Source of the DNA: CAWJKP01 sp963843465
GTDB taxonomy: Bacteria > Planctomycetota > Planctomycetia > Pirellulales > Thermoguttaceae
NCBI GenBank assembly: GCA_963843465.1
Contig: CAWJKP010000001.1
Location: forward strand, 124,001-188,000
Length of the DNA stretch: 64,000 bases
Direction: 5' to 3'
The notes beneath the pieces were generated by a model. It did not search any database, was not told the DNA's origin, and saw nothing but the letters and a program-made list of their open reading frames with translations. Positions 61,547-64,000 of this stretch are shown here, piece by piece. Each line of letters starts with the position of its first letter. Position 1 is the stretch's first letter. A program made the translations under genes and the position numbers.

Positions 61547-63092
61547 ATGCGACCATCGCTCACCGTTTCCTGCGGCCTCGTGTTACTTGCCTGCCACATG
61601 TTCGTTCTCAGCTCTGCCGGGCAAGGCGCAACACGCGTCGCCCAGAGCCTCTCGCAAGCCGACGTCCAGAAAGCCGTAGATGCGGCAGTTGACGGCGATA
61701 TCGTGCAGCTTCCCGTCGGCACCGGCACATGGACGGCCAGCGTCACGGTGACCGACAAGTTCATCACGATCCAAGGCGCCGGGACCGGCAGGACCACGAT
61801 CGTGGGCGGAGACTATGCACCCAGCGCGACACGTCCCACCCATCGTGTCTTCGAGATCACTGCCAAGCCGGGCGGCCTAACACGGCTTACCGGGCTGTCG
61901 ATAGACGGCGGAACCGGAGCGAAGGACGCTTACAACAAGGGAATGATCGCCCTGGGAGGAGATTCCAACACCTGGCGCGTCGATCACCTCCGCGTCCGCG
62001 CCACGCGGACGTGCGCAATGCACGTCTCCGCATCCGGCGGGGTGATCGACCACAACACGTTCGTACTGGTGGGGTGGATCTTCGGGATTTACGGTTTCAA
62101 CGGCGGCGGGTCCTATGGCGATCCGGCTTGGGCCGAGGCAACCGACCTGGGCTCGGGCAAGAAAGCTTTCTTCGTCGAGGACAACGTATTCGTCGCCACC
62201 GACCGGTCGTTCGCGCTCGATGGATGGAAGGGCCAGCGCGTCGTCGTCCGGCACAACACCTTCAGGAACGCCCTGATCGGGAATCACGGGACGGAATCGA
62301 GTGGGCGATTGCGAGGCGCGGCGCAGCTTCGAGATTTATGAGAATGTCATCCAGTACACGGGGACGAACTGGCCCGACGCCATCGGTTTCCGCTCCGGCA
62401 CAGGAGTCGTGTTCAACAACCGGATCGACGGCGACTTCAAGGAGGCGATGCACGTGGACAATTACCGCGACTGGAGGTCTTTCTCGCCGTGGGGGATTGC
62501 CTCGGGAGAGGGCCCCTTCGACAAGAACGACGTGGGCGAGCATGGCAAGCCGGTCGTTTACGATTCCGGCACGCATACCGGCGCCCAGGGAGTGTCGGTG
62601 CTGGTGTGTGCCGGAAAGAAGTGGATCACGGACCAATGGCGGGGCTACTCCGCGTTCAGTACCGCGACGGGCAAGAGCAGCATCATCACGTCCAACAGCG
62701 GAGACACGATCGTCGCGCGCTTCGACAGCAGCTATGGCGGGGCAAACCTTGTATGGAACACGGGAGACGGGTTCAGGATCCAGCGGTGCCTGGTGGCCTT
62801 GGACCAAATGGGAAGAGGCAAGGGGAAACTGATTTCGGGTGATGTGCCCAGGCCCGCTGCATGGCCGGAAGAGGTCCTGGACCCGGTGCACGTGTGGAAC
62901 AACACGCTGAACGGTCGTGTCGGGAGACTAGTCAGCAGTTCCCCACACTTGAGAGACGGTGTTGACTTCTTCAATGGCACGCCCAAGCCCGGCTACAATC
63001 CCTACACCTATCCCCATCCCCTGGCAGATCCCGCGGGCTCGGCGGCCCGAGAGCCGGTTTTCGTGCCGGAAGGGGCCAGCAAACGGCGTTAG
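61547..63092 (+). CDS. Exported right-handed beta-helix protein, frameshifted
   Basis: About 515 residues, signal peptide VSCGLVLLACHMFVLSSAGQ. The N-terminal 260 residues are parallel beta-helix (DVQKAVDAAVDGDIVQLPVG, FITIQGAGTGRTTIVGG, SGGVIDHNTFVLVGWIFGIY). At about 62322 the frame changes; removal of one G in GGCGCGGCGCAGC gives RLRGARSFEIYENVIQYTGT. The second half is FRSGTGVVFNNRIDGDFKEA and then HVWNNTLNGRV to TAG 63092. Similar to pectate-lyase-like/polysaccharide-binding proteins of planctomycetes. Probably a sequencing indel. Confidence 0.8.
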
Positions 63093-63205
63093 TGGCTGTG
63101 GAGGCGCTCAGCGACAAGTCCCGGGGAGCGGCCTATGACGCTCGGGCAGACCGGCGGTCCTGGGAGGCGATGAGGGCCTTCTTTGCCGAGATCCTGAAGC
63201 TGTAG
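63092..63205 (+). pseudogene. Possible tail of an alpha/beta hydrolase
   Basis: From the G of the preceding stop codon a 37-codon frame reads SDKSRGAAYDARADRRSWEA, then MRAFFAEILKL and stop. This resembles the C-terminus of dienelactone-hydrolase-like enzymes. The rest of the gene is absent. Weak evidence. Confidence 0.35.
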
Positions 63206-63251
63206 CCCATGCAAGGTCTTTGCCCCTGAGCACCAAAGTGCTCGCCCGTGA

Positions 63252-63525
63252 CTACCGCGCCGGCGAAGCCTGCTCTTTCTTCTCCGCCGTGTCGGCGAAG
63301 AACTTGCAGATGGGCAGGGCGTCCTTGAGCCGTGCGAGCCCTGGGATCGCCGAATCAATAAGCGGCGGGCTCTCGATGGTACTCCTCACGCTCCGCGTGA
63401 CGTTCGGCCTCATGCGGAGCGTGAGGAGTACGACCTGGGTCTTTTCGACGTGCGGTTGGCGAAGTCCCGCAAACCGGCGGAGCGGTTCGAGCCCGGCATC
63501 GGTGATCTTCGTCTCGTCGAGGAGT
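63252..63525 (-). pseudogene. Leucine-rich-repeat protein remnant with embedded palindrome
   Basis: ETKITDAGLEPLRRFAGLRQ is an LRR unit. Then VVLLTLRMRPNVTRSVRST is translated family C palindrome (63379-63431), followed by DSAIPGLARLKDALPICKFF and ADTAEKKEQASPAR. The 5' part is lost at the family A repeat (63525-63549). Typical planctomycete LRR fragment. Confidence 0.6.
63379..63431. repeat. Family C palindrome in the LRR remnant
   Basis: GTACTCCTCACGCTCCGCGT...GCGGAGCGTGAGGAGTAC, 53 bp, matching 13884-13936 in length and arms. Confidence 0.88.
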
Positions 63526-63549
63526 AGGGTGGGCTTGTCCCACCCTACT
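63525..63549. repeat. Family A short palindrome
   Basis: GTAGGGTGGG, five bases (CTTGT), CCCACCCTAC: a perfect 10-bp arm pair. Marks the truncation point of the LRR remnant. Confidence 0.85.
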
Positions 63550-63576
63550 CGTCTAAGACCTAAGACCGCTTGTTTG

Positions 63577-64000
63577 TCAAATCCACCGCTTGCGCACCAG
63601 CCACGTTTTGACAACGTGGGTCAGCAGCATGTAGGCGACCAGCGTCGCCAAGAGGAACGGCCAGTAGGCTAGCGGCAACGGCGTGAAACCCAGGGTCTTG
63701 GCCAGCGGGGAGAAGGGCAGCCAGGCGCCGGCGGCCATGATCAGCCCGGTCGTGACCAGCAGCGGCCAGCTTGCCCAGCTCTGCAGGAAGGGGATCTTGT
63801 TGGTGCGGATTACGTGGATGATCAGCGTCTGGGTCATCAGCGATTCCACGAACCAGCCGGTCTGGAACAAGGAGGCCCCGTCCGGCGTGTTGCAGTGGAA
63901 GTAGTAGAGCATGAGGAAGTAGGTCGTGTAGTCGAAGATCGAGCTGATCGGCCCGATGAAGAGAATGAACCGCAGGATCTCGTCGATCTGCCAAGGCCGC
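63577..64000 (-). CDS. Magnesium-translocating P-type ATPase, C-terminal part (runs off window)
   Basis: The last ~140 residues of an MgtA/MgtB-type Mg2+ P-type ATPase. IDEILRFILFIGPISSIFDY, then FFVESLMTQTLIIHVIRTNK (here GWFVESLMTQTLIIHVIRTN), LVTTGLIMAAGAWLPFSPL and FLLATLVAYMLLTHVVKTWL are membrane helices of the P-type transmembrane domain. The catalytic DKTGT phosphorylation domain lies outside the window. Imports Mg2+. Stop TGA at 63577-63579. Confidence 0.88.
   Translation of the reverse strand, partial: RPWQIDEILRFILFIGPISSIFDYTTYFLMLYYFHCNTPDGASLFQTGWFVESLMTQTLIIHVIRTNKIPFLQSWASWPLLVTTGLIMAAGAWLPFSPLAKTLGFTPLPLAYWPFLLATLVAYMLLTHVVKTWLVRKRWI

Overview
The window looks like the chromosome of a planctomycete, most likely in or near the Pirellulales. 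The evidence is a DUF1559 pseudopilin-like protein with the N-terminal motif FTLVELLVVVTIIG, an NHLRC2-like thioredoxin/NHL protein, SMP-30/LRE and NHL propeller proteins, a Cys/Gly-repeat lipoprotein, a von Willebrand/MoxR pair, a secreted concanavalin-like domain protein, and several glycoside hydrolases. Coding sequence is GC-rich. Long open frames on the opposite strand of real genes are common and have been left out.

Layout. 0.1-7.3 kb: SMP-30 family protein, YqeG-like HAD phosphatase, NHL lipoprotein, VWA membrane protein and MoxR ATPase. 7.3-12.7 kb: an accessory patch with a DUF433/DUF5615 toxin-antitoxin remnant, a UvrD-like helicase, a PD-(D/E)XK nuclease and a broken Mrr-like restriction endonuclease. 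12.9-43.7 kb: mostly core and lineage-typical genes. These are the NHLRC2-like protein, histidine phosphatase, phosphoglucomutase, DUF1559 protein, RecJ, ribosomal protein bL33, NtrC-type regulator, RlmI, HD phosphohydrolase, zinc-ribbon proteins, ACT protein, thioesterase, HPr, dual-specificity phosphatase, Cys-rich lipoprotein, CHAT-like protein, a STAS/anti-sigma pair and tRNA-Asn. A REP-associated transposase (RAYT) with perfect 25-bp inverted ends and a RelE/Phd toxin-antitoxin pair between two palindromes lie inside this part. 43.7-59 kb: just after tRNA-Asn comes an integrase remnant and then a patchwork: methyltransferase, His-rich protein, GH5, cupins, AhpD-like protein, GH16, UppP, an IS3 element, an MBL-fold hydrolase, an SGNH protein and many truncated or chimeric gene pieces, including the tail of a replication ATPase. 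This resembles a decayed integrative element. 59-64 kb: a GH36-like glycosidase, a secreted beta-helix protein, debris, and the C-terminus of a magnesium P-type ATPase that runs off the window.

The most striking feature is the density of short palindromic repeats. At least ten sequence families of about 40-90 bp lie between genes, and several copies lie inside coding sequences as in-frame insertions: in the NHLRC2-like gene, rlmI, a secreted-protein gene and an LRR remnant. Three of these in-gene elements are 51, 57 and 60 bp, exact multiples of three. This recalls the protein-coding palindromic elements of Rickettsia and, to my knowledge, is not a standard description for planctomycetes.

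Eight otherwise convincing genes are broken by single-base indels (near 560, 5678, 6278, 8471, 10822, 12289, 29582 and 62322). Two of these have the same extra T in the context GACGTTC. Consensus errors are therefore a serious alternative to real pseudogenes, and both readings are given where relevant.
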